Source: Niallia sp. XMNu-256 | GTDB taxonomy: Bacteria > Bacillota > Bacilli > Bacillales > Cytobacillaceae | NCBI RefSeq assembly: GCF_036670015.1 | Contig: NZ_CP137636.1 | Span: 1,466,501 to 1,530,500 of the forward strand | DNA length: 64,000 nucleotides | Direction: 5' to 3' | Position numbers and translations under genes: made by a program | Notes under the pieces: generated by a model | What the model saw: only the letters and a program-made list of their open reading frames with translations | Told to the model about the DNA's origin: nothing | The model's database searches: none | Shown: positions 1 to 8,450 of the stretch, one piece after another | Numbering within the stretch: position 1 is the stretch's first letter | How the letters are laid out: the number at the start of each line of letters is the position of its first letter

Positions 1-681
1 TACGAAAAGAAAGTGGAAGAATTTGGATGCACCACATCTCGTGTATCTAAGGGAACGAGATTAGCTGAAGGAGAAGCCGTACGTTTTATTTTACCAACTG
101 GACATGCTTGTGAACTGTATTATGAAATCGATGTATTAGGTACAGCAGTAGGCACTAGAAATCCTCATCCATGGCCGTTAAATACAAAAGGAATCGCACC
201 GCACCGCTTGGATCATTTATTATTGACAGGTGATGATTTGAATACGGTTACAAGATTCTTTGTTGAAGCACTAAACTTTAGACAGAGCGAGAGAGTGGTC
301 GTTGAAGAAAATGAAGAATTAATTGGTAGTTTCCTATTTTCGTCAAATAAGGCACATGATATTGCTTTCGTAAAAGGACCTGATGCAAAACTTCATCATG
401 CCGGATTCCATGTTGATTCTCTACAAGATGTATTTAGAGCAGCGGATTTATTATCCATGCATGAAGTGCCGATTGAGATTACTCCGACACGACACGGGAT
501 TACAAGAGGACAAACGGTTTATTTCTGGGATCCTTCTGGAAATCGTAATGAGGCGTTTGCAGGCGGATATATGGCTTTCCCAGATATGCCAACGATTACA
601 TGGGATGCGTCGAAAATTGGTCAAGGGATTTTCTACCATGCTAGAGAATTAACGGAATCGTTCAACGTTGCATTAACTTAA
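1..681 (+). CDS. Catechol 2,3-dioxygenase, C-terminal part (partial, starts before window)
   Basis: The reading frame is open from base 1, so the start lies upstream. The product is the C-terminal part of a type I extradiol (vicinal oxygen chelate) dioxygenase, which opens catechol meta to the hydroxyls using Fe(II). The three expected iron ligands can be assigned: His in RLDHLLL, His in LHHAGFH and Glu in GNRNEAFAG. The gene 60 bp downstream is a plant-type ferredoxin, the usual partner (XylT/DmpQ type) that reactivates oxidised dioxygenase. Family assignment is firm; the exact catecholic substrate is not readable from this part. Confidence 0.9.
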   Translation, partial: YEKKVEEFGCTTSRVSKGTRLAEGEAVRFILPTGHACELYYEIDVLGTAVGTRNPHPWPLNTKGIAPHRLDHLLLTGDDLNTVTRFFVEALNFRQSERVVVEENEELIGSFLFSSNKAHDIAFVKGPDAKLHHAGFHVDSLQDVFRAADLLSMHEVPIEITPTRHGITRGQTVYFWDPSGNRNEAFAGGYMAFPDMPTITWDASKIGQGIFYHARELTESFNVALT

Positions 682-741
682 GTTGAAAAATAGAATTGTC
701 TGAGTTAGATAAAATAAAATGTAGAAGAGAGGAGAGGTCGG

Positions 742-1068
742 ATGTATAAGATAAAACTTAAAGCAAGAGGACAGCAATTTGATTATACTTGTCCAACTAC
801 TGCAACACCTTTAAAAGCAGCACGCGACCTCTTTATTCCCATTCCTACTGGATGTGTTCGAGGCGGTTGTGGGGTGTGTAAAGTGAAGGTGCTAAGTGGT
901 GAGTATAATCAGGAATTAATTCGTTCACATGATGCTTTGTCTGATGAAGAGTTGGCAGAAGGTTATGCATTAGCTTGTTGTATGACCCCAGATTCTGATT
1001 TGGAACTGATGACAGTAGAGGATTATGAGAAACGTAAGGAGCTTGAATCTTCTTACTCAAGTAATTAA
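742..1068 (+). CDS. 2Fe-2S plant-type ferredoxin (dioxygenase-reactivating type)
   Basis: 108 aa. The motif CVRGGCGVCKVKVLSGEY gives three of the four cluster cysteines, with the fourth in ALACC. This is the CxxxxCxxC...C arrangement of plant-type 2Fe-2S ferredoxins. The ATG follows GAGAGGAG. It sits directly after the catechol dioxygenase gene and is followed by a terminator, so it is probably the last gene of that operon. By analogy with XylT/DmpQ it would reduce the ferric iron of inactivated extradiol dioxygenase; that role is inferred from position. Confidence 0.88.
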   Translation: MYKIKLKARGQQFDYTCPTTATPLKAARDLFIPIPTGCVRGGCGVCKVKVLSGEYNQELIRSHDALSDEELAEGYALACCMTPDSDLELMTVEDYEKRKELESSYSSN

Positions 1069-1080
1069 CGTATTGAAAAG

Positions 1081-1107
1081 ATGTCTGTTAACCAGACATT
1101 TTTTTTA
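1081..1107 (+). terminator. Rho-independent terminator after the ferredoxin gene
   Basis: Perfect 7-bp stem ATGTCTG/CAGACAT around TTAAC, followed by eight T. It closes the aromatic ring-cleavage operon. Confidence 0.85.
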
Positions 1108-1408
1108 TCTAACATGTCTCCACTAGAAATAAAAGTCATTTTGAATTTCGAGTGATGATATCATTTGATTTGAAGCGATTTGGGCGAATTTCCAAATCGC
1201 TTATTTCATGTCATTTATTAAATTTGAAACAACCTTGTTGAATGAGGTGGAAAGCGGGATTGTCCGTCTTTATATTCGGCAAGTCGCTGTAACTTGTCCC
1301 TCGGGGCGTAACAGAAACGAATAATGACTTGAAAATAAAGGCAATCTAATGTATTTTTGGTAAGGCTAGTATGCTTAAAGAGCAATTATAAAATAGGGTG
1401 TGAAGAGC
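1108..1408. other. Intergenic stretch without a recognised gene
   Basis: No supported ORF. It contains a CGGCAAGTCGCTGTAACTTG palindrome-like element around 1277-1297 that recurs at 39459-39479 and 40430-40450. Confidence 0.5.
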
Positions 1409-1783
1409 TTGATAAAAATTGAAATACCGAATCCTGATGTTGTCATTACGAAAAAAAGGGAATTAGGAGAAAAAGTAGAGGCTGTGATTAGCAGCGAATA
1501 TGGCTTTACAGATTACCATCGAATTCCTCGTGATAAAGGTGGGATCATTTTGTTTTACAACGTGGAGGGTGAAATGTTGTTTGTGGGCAAAGCCCGTAAA
1601 TTACGTCCTAGAATAAAGAAACACTTTGAAGATAATGTTTCCCCAATTAAGTTGCATCGAGATGAGGTTTACAAAATTGCGGTCTTAATTGTTGAAGATC
1701 CAATGGATAGAGAAATTTACGAAACGTACATTATTAATACACAACACGCAAAATATAATATAGATAAAGTATTTTATAAGTAA
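1409..1783 (+). CDS. GIY-YIG domain protein
   Basis: About 124 aa. The segment IILFYNVEGEMLFVGKARKL resembles the core of the GIY-YIG nuclease fold (the YIG element is degraded to FVGKA as in UvrC-like variants), followed by basic PRIKKHF. The TTG at 1409 has AGGGTG eight bases upstream and suits better than the GTG at 1400. Small stand-alone GIY-YIG proteins are common in Bacillaceae; their target is unknown. Catalytic competence is uncertain because the second Tyr is Phe. Confidence 0.6.
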   Translation: MIKIEIPNPDVVITKKRELGEKVEAVISSEYGFTDYHRIPRDKGGIILFYNVEGEMLFVGKARKLRPRIKKHFEDNVSPIKLHRDEVYKIAVLIVEDPMDREIYETYIINTQHAKYNIDKVFYK

Positions 1784-1850
1784 TATGTAAGGGTAGGGAC
1801 GTTGGGGATCAGACACCGCGTCCCAGTTCGACGTGGTTTAATGGTACGGG

Positions 1851-1993
1851 GAAACATCGGGACGGTTCTGGTGTTTCAAAAAGACCATAAAAACTGAAGT
1901 TTTTTATTAGTTTTTTTATGATTCGAGCTCTGATATCCATGGTAACCTACATTATATTTATGTAAAAAAGAAACGCGAGAACCGTCCACGCGT
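1851..1993. repeat. GAAAC repeat, type B copy 1
   Basis: Left module at 1851 (GAAAC...GGGACGGTTCT...GTTTC), a central part containing ACCATAAAAACTGAA and TTTATGATTCGAGCTCTGAT, and right module GAAACGCGAGAACCGTCC at 1970, whose last bases are lost. Same family as the copies at 6247, 45551 and 62636. Confidence 0.8.
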
Positions 1994-2169
1994 ATATTCG
2001 TGTTCATTAACAGTAACCTTTTGTCTGTTCTATTATTGTTTATGAAGAATTTTTCCCGTCTTACCCGGTAGTAAGATCCCTGCCTCAAGATAGATTGTTA
2101 GAGGATAATGGGATATTTGGAAATAAATTTGCAAACGATATAGAAGACCTTATATGAGGAGGGATTGTT

Positions 2170-2373
2170 ATGAATGATGAAAAAGATGACCTTGAAGACG
2201 TTCTAAAAGATTCCATTGAAACGGAGGAGGAATTAATGCGTACCTATCTTATAAGTGCTGAGAGAGTCCAAGATGATGATGAGTTAAAAGAACGCCTTGA
2301 GAATTTTGCACAGGGAAATGCGAAGCGGACAAAGCAGCTTATCGATGAGTTAGAAGAAATGAAAGATGAATAA
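2170..2373 (+). CDS. Small acidic helical protein, unknown function
   Basis: 67 aa, very rich in Asp and Glu and predicted mostly alpha-helical with a heptad-like leucine pattern (ELKERLENFAQ...LIDELEEM). GAGGAGGG lies nine bases before the ATG. No signal peptide or membrane segment. It is followed by its own terminator, so it is a monocistronic unit. I do not recognise the family. Confidence 0.7.
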   Translation: MNDEKDDLEDVLKDSIETEEELMRTYLISAERVQDDDELKERLENFAQGNAKRTKQLIDELEEMKDE

Positions 2374-2402
2374 GAAAACACGGTTACATAGGGGGATTCG
2401 AG

Positions 2403-2434
2403 ACCACTGAAATAGTCAACTTTTCAGTGGTTTT
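2403..2434 (+). terminator. Terminator after the small acidic gene
   Basis: Stem ACCACTGAAA/TTTCAGTGGT followed by TTTT. Confidence 0.8.
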
Positions 2435-2686
2435 AAATGTTCATGGACATATGGACGGGCTTACTGTCCCTAACAGCCTTTGCGTTTGGATTCAGATTTA
2501 ATGCGGTTCAGGAAAAAATTAAAAAACCGGATGCATTATTTCCCTTGGGACACAAGGAACCTGTCCCTGCATCCCAGCTTGTATGTGACATTTGTCACAC
2601 CGCGGATATGACGCTTGCTACTAACATGTTAGGTTTTTTTCCTTTATTATTGGAATTACGATAAAACAGGGAAGGGAATTCAAAAT

Positions 2687-3718
2687 ATGACCTTACAAAA
2701 TACAAAAAGTTTGAAAAAACAAGTGGCTCCGTTTGAAAAGTCAACGTCAAAAGAAAGCATATGGCAGATCATCAACACCGTTGTGCCTTTTATAACATTA
2801 TGGTTCTTGGCTTATATAAGCCTCTCCGTTTCCTATTGGTTAGCGTTAGTACCTATTGTAATGGCTGCTGGATTCTTGGTTAGAATTTTTATTATTTTTC
2901 ATGATTGCACGCACAATTCATTTTTCAAAAGCCGACGTGCCAACCGAGCTGTTGGAACCGCGATGGGCGTCTTAACTTCATTTCCTTTTGATCGCTGGGG
3001 AAATGAGCATGCGATTCATCACGCAACAAGCGGGAACTTAGATAAGCGTGGCACGGGTGATATTTGGACGCTTACTGTAGATGAATATAAAGCAGCACCT
3101 CTGAAACTTCGGTTAGCCTACCGTTTTTACCGTAATCCAGTAGTGATGTTTGGGTTAGGGCCGATTTATCAATTTGGACTTAACAATCGATTTAACCGTA
3201 AAGGGGCTAAAAAGAAGGAACGTATGAACACGTATTTGACAAATGTTCTAATTGTTGCTTTGAGCGCATTGCTTTGTTGGGCAATCGGCTGGCAGGCATT
3301 TCTTCTTATCCACGGGTCGATTTTCATGATAGCCGGTTCAGCAGGCATTTGGTTGTTTTATGTACAGCATACGTTTGAGGATTCTTATTTCGAAGAAGAT
3401 CAAGAGTGGGAGTATGTGAAAGCAGCTGTAGAAGGAAGTTCTTTCTATAAGCTTCCAAAGGTATTCCAATTCATAACAGGCAATATTGGCTTTCACCATG
3501 TTCATCATTTAAGTCCAAGAGTTCCCAATTATAAATTAGAAGAAGCACACAACACGACACCACCTTTACAAAACGTGCCAACGATTACACTTGCGACAAG
3601 CTTAAAGTCGCTTCGCTTCCGCCTATGGGACGAGAAAAGTAAGAATTTCGTGAGTTTTAGAGAGGTTAAAGCAATAGCGAAAAAAAGAGTGTCGGTAAAG
3701 GTAAAAACCGAATCGTAA
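2687..3718 (+). CDS. des: Acyl-lipid fatty acid desaturase (Des family)
   Basis: 343 aa membrane di-iron desaturase. The three histidine boxes are present: HDCTH near residue 72, HAIHH near 108 and HHVHH near 270, among several hydrophobic segments. In B. subtilis, Des introduces a cis double bond into membrane phospholipid acyl chains at low temperature and is induced by the DesK-DesR two-component pair. Here a DesR-like gene follows at once but it is damaged and no DesK gene is present, so control may differ. ATG has GAAGGGAA upstream. Confidence 0.9.
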   Translation: MTLQNTKSLKKQVAPFEKSTSKESIWQIINTVVPFITLWFLAYISLSVSYWLALVPIVMAAGFLVRIFIIFHDCTHNSFFKSRRANRAVGTAMGVLTSFPFDRWGNEHAIHHATSGNLDKRGTGDIWTLTVDEYKAAPLKLRLAYRFYRNPVVMFGLGPIYQFGLNNRFNRKGAKKKERMNTYLTNVLIVALSALLCWAIGWQAFLLIHGSIFMIAGSAGIWLFYVQHTFEDSYFEEDQEWEYVKAAVEGSSFYKLPKVFQFITGNIGFHHVHHLSPRVPNYKLEEAHNTTPPLQNVPTITLATSLKSLRFRLWDEKSKNFVSFREVKAIAKKRVSVKVKTES

Positions 3719-3734
3719 TATTCCCATTTATGTG

Positions 3735-3760
3735 ACTCCCCGTTATGTATGGGGAGTTTC
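3735..3760 (+). terminator. Hairpin between des and the DesR-like gene
   Basis: ACTCCCC/GGGGAGT stem followed by a short T-rich tract; probably a weak or partial terminator. Confidence 0.55.
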
Positions 3761-3796
3761 TATATGGAACAGCTTCCAAAAAAGGAGAGAATGTGT

Positions 3797-4303
3797 ATGA
3801 TTACCATTGTCATTGCTGAAGATCAAGAGATGCTCTTAGGGGTCATCGGTTCCCTTCTTAATTTGGAAGAGGATATGAAAGTGGTGGGGCAAGCAAGTAA
3901 TGGAAAAGAAGCCCTAGAACTCGTACATGAATTTCAGCCTGATGTTTGTTTAATGGATATCGAAATGCCTGAAATGAACGGACTTGATGCTGCACAGGCT
4001 TTAATGACGACAGAATGCAAGGTCATTATCTTAACCACTTTTCCAAGAAAGGGTTATTTTGAACGTGCGATTAAAGCAGGGGTAAGAGGTTTTTTATTAA
4101 AAGACAGCCCAAGTAAAGAGCTCGTTTACTGTATTCGAAAAATTATGAATGGAGAGAAAATCTATTCGCCCGAATTAATCGATGATGATTCGCTCGACCC
4201 TCTCATTCATCATAAAACCGCTAAGCATCATAAAAAAGGAATGAGAACGGTTAAAAACTATTTTTCAATCTTTATAGATAAACTGAAGTTACGAACCGGA
4301 TAG
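3797..4303 (+). CDS. DesR-like response regulator with truncated DNA-binding domain
   Basis: Intact receiver domain: MITIVIAEDQ at the start, phospho-acceptor Asp in LMDIEMPEMNG (residue 54), and KDSP switch region. The LuxR-type helix-turn-helix that should follow is mostly missing. The sequence goes from DPLIHHKTAKHHKK straight to TVKNYFSIFIDKLKLRTG, which resembles only the end of the DesR recognition region, and then stops. I chose the ATG at 3797, nine bases after AAAGGAGAG, because it matches the family N-terminus. DNA binding is probably lost; it may be a decaying gene or a receiver-only protein. Confidence 0.8.
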   Translation: MITIVIAEDQEMLLGVIGSLLNLEEDMKVVGQASNGKEALELVHEFQPDVCLMDIEMPEMNGLDAAQALMTTECKVIILTTFPRKGYFERAIKAGVRGFLLKDSPSKELVYCIRKIMNGEKIYSPELIDDDSLDPLIHHKTAKHHKKGMRTVKNYFSIFIDKLKLRTG

Positions 4304-4385
4304 GTTTACACTCTACTGAAAATAGATTCATTCAAATCATCCCCTAGGCTGATGTTCGAGAAACTTCCATCATAACATGCAACTA

Positions 4386-4416
4386 AAACTCTTTCTCGAT
4401 GGGGAAGGAGTTTTTT
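4386..4416 (+). terminator. Terminator after the DesR-like gene
   Basis: Stem AACTCTTTC / GGAAGGAGTT around a short loop, followed by TTTTTT. Confidence 0.75.
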
Positions 4417-4569
4417 AATACAGTAATAAAATGAAAGAATGGGGAAAGGTTCCTTGCCCAGTTAGAGATGTTGTGTACGGGTTAAAGATTGAAAATGAAT
4501 CGCCCTTTATTTGTTTTTCGACACGATTCCCGATGTTCTAACTTTTTCTAATTATTAAAGAAAAAGTAG

Positions 4570-4599
4570 TTGACATTAAAAGCTAGATTATGTTATTAT
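4570..4599 (+). promoter_or_regulatory. SigA-type promoter of the first CarD gene
   Basis: TTGACA at 4570, an 18-base spacer and an extended -10 TG-n-TATTAT at 4591-4599. The second CarD gene has the same layout at 36628. Confidence 0.75.
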
Positions 4600-4667
4600 T
4601 ATAAATTTGATTAAAAATAATATATATGTTAAGGTTAAGAAGGTTACCATATATGGAGGTGGATTAT

Positions 4668-5129
4668 TTGTTTCAAATTGGCGATAACATTGTTTATCCA
4701 GTGCACGGAGTAGGTATTATTAAATCCATAGAAGAAAAGGAAATCTCAGGGACGAAACAACAGTATTATGTCATAAAAATGTTAATCAGTAATATGCAAG
4801 TCATGATTCCTACGGGTAAGATATTGAGTTTAAATATACGCCCTGTTACGGACATAAAGGCAATAAAAAACATCATACACATTTTTCAGCATGGGGAATC
4901 AGATCGATTACTGCCGTGGAAACAAAGGTATAAAGTGAACATGGACAAAATAAAAACGGGTAAAATACTAGAAGGTGCTGAAGTTGTACGTGATTTAATG
5001 CGTATGAAGAAAGAGAAAGCACTTAATACAAGCGAAAAGAAAATGTTAGATAACGCACATGAATTTTTGATTAGTGAACTGAAATTAGTTGAAGGGATCA
5101 CTGAGAATCAAATAAATAGTTTCTGTTAA
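4668..5129 (+). CDS. CarD/CdnL-family transcriptional regulator, copy 1
   Basis: About 153 aa. The N-terminal FQIGDNIVYPVHGVGII is the CarD/TRCF RNA-polymerase-interacting fold that binds the RNAP beta lobe and stabilises open complexes. The rest is the helical DNA-contacting domain (WKQRYKVNMDKIKTGKILEG). Start TTG 4668 is seven bases after GGAGGT; the upstream in-frame ATG at 4626 lacks a ribosome site. It is about 60 percent similar by eye to the copy at 36722. Confidence 0.88.
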   Translation: MFQIGDNIVYPVHGVGIIKSIEEKEISGTKQQYYVIKMLISNMQVMIPTGKILSLNIRPVTDIKAIKNIIHIFQHGESDRLLPWKQRYKVNMDKIKTGKILEGAEVVRDLMRMKKEKALNTSEKKMLDNAHEFLISELKLVEGITENQINSFC

Positions 5130-5532
5130 GATTAATGATAGGTAATGTATGACGCTCTCTCAAAAATATCCTGAATTTTTTGGAAGAAATGATGATTATA
5201 AAAAATATATCATTTCAAAGGCAATCAACTTCTTCAACTCACTTGTGGAGCATAAACCTCTTTAGTTATTTCTACAATCTCCATCCATTTATATTTCTTA
5301 AATTCTTTTTACGTACGTTTGAGGCTTTAACAATTACTTATAAAATAGTCACTTGACTTTTGCTTTTGCAATCCTGATTCACACTGGCGCGGTCTAGGAG
5401 CCGTAAGGATGAAAGAGAGGTAGGGCTTTCATTGTTTTAGGTATACAAATATTTTGTCAAAATCATCATTTCTAGAAGGAATAAACAATCAAACTCCCCT
5501 CTATTTTAAGAATAGAATTATCTACTGAGAAG

Positions 5533-5697
5533 GTGAATAGTACTTGGATCCGTTCAGGTAGAGGATTTAAAATTGGAAGGTGGCCGATAAGACAATGGCC
5601 AGAGAGATGGCTATTCCTTCTCCTTGTGAAAGGACTCAAAAGGTACCATTTTGAGCATCAAGTAATTCGGGAGGACTACAGGGGTAAGGTGTGTTAG
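5533..5697 (+). CDS. Doubtful small basic ORF (54 aa)
   Basis: Open frame from GTG 5533 with GAGAAG directly before it. The product is rich in Arg and Trp (RWPIRQWPERW) with a short hydrophobic FLLLV segment. No family is recognised and the ribosome site is poor. It could be a chance ORF or a gene fragment. Confidence 0.2.
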   Translation: MNSTWIRSGRGFKIGRWPIRQWPERWLFLLLVKGLKRYHFEHQVIREDYRGKVC

Positions 5698-5928
5698 GTT
5701 ATAGGAGAAGACTATAAGCGCAAGTACAAAGGATGTTCGTGAAGGTACCCAACCTTACACCTGATTTTACCTGTACTTTAGGGGCATATATTTCTGTTCC
5801 ACTTGGTCTTTTTTATAGATAAGTTTTTTCTGTGCATTAAAAGTTTAAGACAATGCACGCGAAATCATTCCTGTATTAAAGGGAAGATAAAACATGTGTA
5901 AGCTATTTCTGAAAGGAAGTGGTTTGAT

Positions 5929-6211
5929 ATGAAAAATAAGTTACGTGTAAAACCAGACACCAAAATAACTGGAACAGATCAAACTATATTAGATTTTTGG
6001 CAGTGTGGTTCTCGAATATACTTACTAACTCATTATGAGGTGTATTTTCGGAATTTATGGTAAGTGCAGCTATTTGGCGCACTTAACAGAACCAGAATTG
6101 AATGGGATGCTTACGACCTTCAATACAAATAAAAAAAGAAGTTAAATCAGGAGCTTACATTCAGTCTTAGTATAGTGGAAAACCGTCAAAAATTATTTTT
6201 AATATAGGGAG
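5929..6211 (+). pseudogene. Decayed PD-(D/E)XK-like nuclease/hypothetical gene
   Basis: Starts well (GAAAGGAAGTGG then ATG 5929; TKITGTDQTILDFW) but breaks after 44 codons. Further pieces in other frames read GVFSEFMVSAA-like, EWDAYDL, then EVKSGAYIQS and SKIIFNIG-like, all in the order expected for one protein. The D...ExK pattern (EWDAYDL...EVKSGAY) suggests a PD-(D/E)XK nuclease-like fold. At least three frameshifts or stops. Family function unknown to me. Confidence 0.6.
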
Positions 6212-6246
6212 CAAAAAGAGAGTATAACTATAGATCAATGCTTTAT

Positions 6247-6359
6247 GAAACGCCGGGACGGTTCTAATGTTTCAAAAAACCATAAGTTATTTTTATGATT
6301 CGAGCTCTGATTTTCATAAATGATGTGAAAGTGAAACGCGAGAACCGTCCCGATGTTTC
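6247..6359. repeat. GAAAC repeat, type B copy 2
   Basis: 113 bp with both end modules complete: GAAACGCCGGGACGGTTCT at the left and GAAACGCGAGAACCGTCCC...GTTTC at the right, around a central ACCATAAG...TTTTTATGATTCGAGCTCTGAT part. It ends 69 bp before the cold-shock start codon, so it borders or lies in that gene's leader. Confidence 0.85.
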
Positions 6360-6428
6360 AGAACACGAAAAAAGGGTATAAAAATAAAGAATCAATTGCA
6401 ATGTGCAATGTGTAAGGAGGAAACAATT

Positions 6429-6629
6429 ATGGAACAAGGTAAAGTTAAGTGGTTTAATGCAGAAAAAGGTTTTGGATTCATCGAGCGTGAAGAGGGAGAT
6501 GACGTATTCGTACATTTCTCAGCAATTCAAAGTGAAGGTTTCAAATCTTTAGACGAAGGACAAGAGGTCACGTTTGAAATCGAAGAAGGCTCACGTGGTC
6601 CACAAGCGACTAATGTTCAAAAAGTTTAA
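6429..6629 (+). CDS. Cold shock protein (CspA/CspB family)
   Basis: 66 aa single cold-shock domain with both RNA-binding motifs, KGFGFIE (RNP1) and VFVHFSAI (RNP2), and the standard family length. These proteins bind single-stranded RNA and act as RNA chaperones. Start ATG 6429 follows AAGGAGG at nine bases. Its own terminator follows. The upstream GAAAC repeat shortens the space for the usual long cold-box leader. Confidence 0.95.
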   Translation: MEQGKVKWFNAEKGFGFIEREEGDDVFVHFSAIQSEGFKSLDEGQEVTFEIEEGSRGPQATNVQKV

Positions 6630-6640
6630 TAATAGCAGAA

Positions 6641-6670
6641 AACAGACCCTAAATTAAAGGGTCTGTTTTT
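6641..6670 (+). terminator. Terminator after the cold-shock gene
   Basis: Perfect 9-bp stem AACAGACCC/GGGTCTGTT followed by TTT. Confidence 0.9.
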
Positions 6671-6741
6671 GATTTGCGGGAATGGCTTTGTTGGACTGGA
6701 TTGTTTATTAAGAAAATTAGATAGAGCTTTGTAATGGGTTT

Positions 6742-6827
6742 GGGACTTGGTGGGATTCCAACCCACAAGATACTCAACAGTTTACGTTTGAACTGCTGGT
6801 TGCTCTAAGCATTGAGCTACAAGTCCC
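6742..6827 (-). tRNA. Atypical tRNA-like RNA gene
   Basis: Read on the minus strand, 86 nt fold as a tRNA. The acceptor is 8 bp (GGGACTTG/CAAGTCCC), followed by TA, D stem GCTC/GAGC with loop AATGCTTA, and T arm GTGGG-TTGGAAT-CCCAC. The middle arm is an 8-bp stem (CAGCAGTT/AACTGTTG) with an 8-nt loop CAAACGTA instead of the usual 5 bp and 7 nt, so no anticodon can be assigned. CCA is not encoded. D-loop GC and T-loop G56 suggest an inverted 19-56 tertiary pair, which argues for a maintained RNA rather than a dead tRNA. B. cereus has a described tRNA-like small RNA (tRNA-Other); whether this is related I cannot tell. Confidence 0.6.
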
Positions 6828-6934
6828 TAATTGTAGTATAGGTAGTTTTTTCGTTGTTATACATTAAAATGTAATTATTTAAGTTAAAAAGGGAGCGATC
6901 GAATAAATGAAATACTTTTTTCAATATATACTGC

Positions 6935-6984
6935 AAAAAAAGAAGGCTGCTATCTACAAAAAAGTAGGTGAATCCTTCTTTTTT
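6935..6984. terminator. Bidirectional terminator-like hairpin
   Basis: AAAAAAAGAAGG at 6935 pairs with CCTTCTTTTTT at 6974, with a nested CTAC/GTAG. It lies between the tRNA-like gene and the fatty-acid transporter. Confidence 0.5.
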
Positions 6985-7128
6985 ATCATGAACGATTTCG
7001 ATATTCTCGTGCTTGTCCCACGTCCTTTCATAGATATCACCTTTAAAATATAAAAAAAGAAGTTATTTTCATAATATTTGTAAAATATGTAATAGTGTTA
7101 CAATAGCATATCAAAAGGAGAGGAACCT

Positions 7129-8448
7129 ATGAAGGTATTGGTATCATTTTTTAACCGCATCATGCAGAGGTATTTGCCTGACCCATTTATATTCGTCATC
7201 ATTTTAACGTTTGTTGTATTTGGATTAGGCCTAATTTTCACTGATAATGGTCCTTATCAAATGGTCCAGCATTGGGGCAATGGATTTTGGGGTCTTCTTT
7301 CCTTTACGATGCAGATGGTCCTTGTCTTATTAACAGGCCATGTCTTGGCAAGCAGCTATATTTTTAAAAAAGGGTTAGGAGCTCTTGCTTCATACGCCAA
7401 GACACCAGGACAGGCGATTGTCATCGTCACGATTGTATCGATGATTGCCAGCCTCATTAACTGGGGATTCGGGCTTGTCATTGGGGCTTTGTTTGCAAAG
7501 GAATTGGCGAAGAGAGTAAAAAATGTTGATTACAGGCTCCTTATTGCAAGCGCTTACTCAGGGTTTCTTGTGTGGCATGGTGGAATTTCAGGATCTGTCC
7601 CATTGACCATTGCCACCCCTGGACATTTTACAGAAAATCTCATTGGGGTTGTACCAACAAGTGAAACCATTTTTTCAACCTATAATATTGTGATTGTATT
7701 AGGGTTGATTATAATCATTCCGATTATCAACCGCTTAAGTATGCCATCAAAGGAACAAACAATAACGGTTGATCCTGCACTGTTACAGGATGATATCCAG
7801 GCAGCGACCATTGAAAAGGCAGCCCTGACACCTGCCGATAAACTAGAAAACAGCAAATTGATTTCTCTTTTAATCGGATTGCTTGGGCTCGTTTTCCTGT
7901 TCTATTATTTTGCCAATAATGGATTTAAGCTAAATTTGGATATTGTCAATTTCTTATTTTTATTCCTTGGCATTCTATTTCATGGCACGCCAAAGCAATT
8001 CTTGGACGCTGTGTTGAATGCAGTCAAAGGAACGAGCGGTATTATCGTTCAATTTCCATTCTACGCTGGATTAATGGGAATGATGACTACCTCAGGGTTA
8101 GCTATGGTGATATCTGACGCGTTTATTGCCATTTCAAATGACTTTACGTTCCCAATGCTTACCTTTATAAGTGCCGGGATTGTTAATTTCTTCGTTCCTT
8201 CTGGTGGAGGGCAATGGGCTGTTCAAGGTCCAATTATGCTGGAGGCAGCCACACAAATAGGTGCATCCCTTCCAAAAACCGCGATGGCCGTAGCATGGGG
8301 GGACGCCTGGACGAACATGATCCAGCCATTCTGGGCCCTTCCAGCACTGGCAATCGCTGGGCTAAAGGCGAAGGACATTATGGGGTACCTTGTGATGGTC
8401 CTCATTGTAAGCGGTATCGTCATCTCACTAGGCTTCTTATTCTTCTAA
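7129..8448 (+). CDS. atoE: Short-chain fatty acid transporter (AtoE family)
   Basis: 439 aa polytopic membrane protein with roughly 10-12 hydrophobic segments. It carries the AtoE-family signatures RYLPDPFIFVIILT near the N-terminus, WHGGISGSVPLTIATPGH mid-protein and FFVPSGGGQWAVQGP near the C-terminus. The family takes up acetoacetate, butyrate and similar acids. AGGAGAGG precedes the ATG, and a strong terminator follows, so it is a single-gene unit. It may be linked functionally to the glycerate genes downstream, but nothing in the sequence shows this. Confidence 0.88.
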   Translation: MKVLVSFFNRIMQRYLPDPFIFVIILTFVVFGLGLIFTDNGPYQMVQHWGNGFWGLLSFTMQMVLVLLTGHVLASSYIFKKGLGALASYAKTPGQAIVIVTIVSMIASLINWGFGLVIGALFAKELAKRVKNVDYRLLIASAYSGFLVWHGGISGSVPLTIATPGHFTENLIGVVPTSETIFSTYNIVIVLGLIIIIPIINRLSMPSKEQTITVDPALLQDDIQAATIEKAALTPADKLENSKLISLLIGLLGLVFLFYYFANNGFKLNLDIVNFLFLFLGILFHGTPKQFLDAVLNAVKGTSGIIVQFPFYAGLMGMMTTSGLAMVISDAFIAISNDFTFPMLTFISAGIVNFFVPSGGGQWAVQGPIMLEAATQIGASLPKTAMAVAWGDAWTNMIQPFWALPALAIAGLKAKDIMGYLVMVLIVSGIVISLGFLFF

Positions 8449-8450
8449 CA

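Larger units (their letters stand above)
5130..6246. other. 1.1-kb stretch with only remnants and a doubtful small ORF
   Basis: No intact gene is well supported. It holds a doubtful small ORF (5533-5697) and the decayed nuclease-like gene (5929-6211), both listed separately. The rest is AT-rich sequence in which I see no structure. Confidence 0.6.

Noticed and set aside
2437-2664. 75-codon ORF after a terminator
   Set aside because: No ribosome site, runs through low-complexity repeat-like DNA (GGACACAAGGAACCTGTCCC); no recognisable domain.
6264-6515. Minus-strand ORF across repeat and cold-shock gene
   Set aside because: Shadow of the repeat and csp gene.
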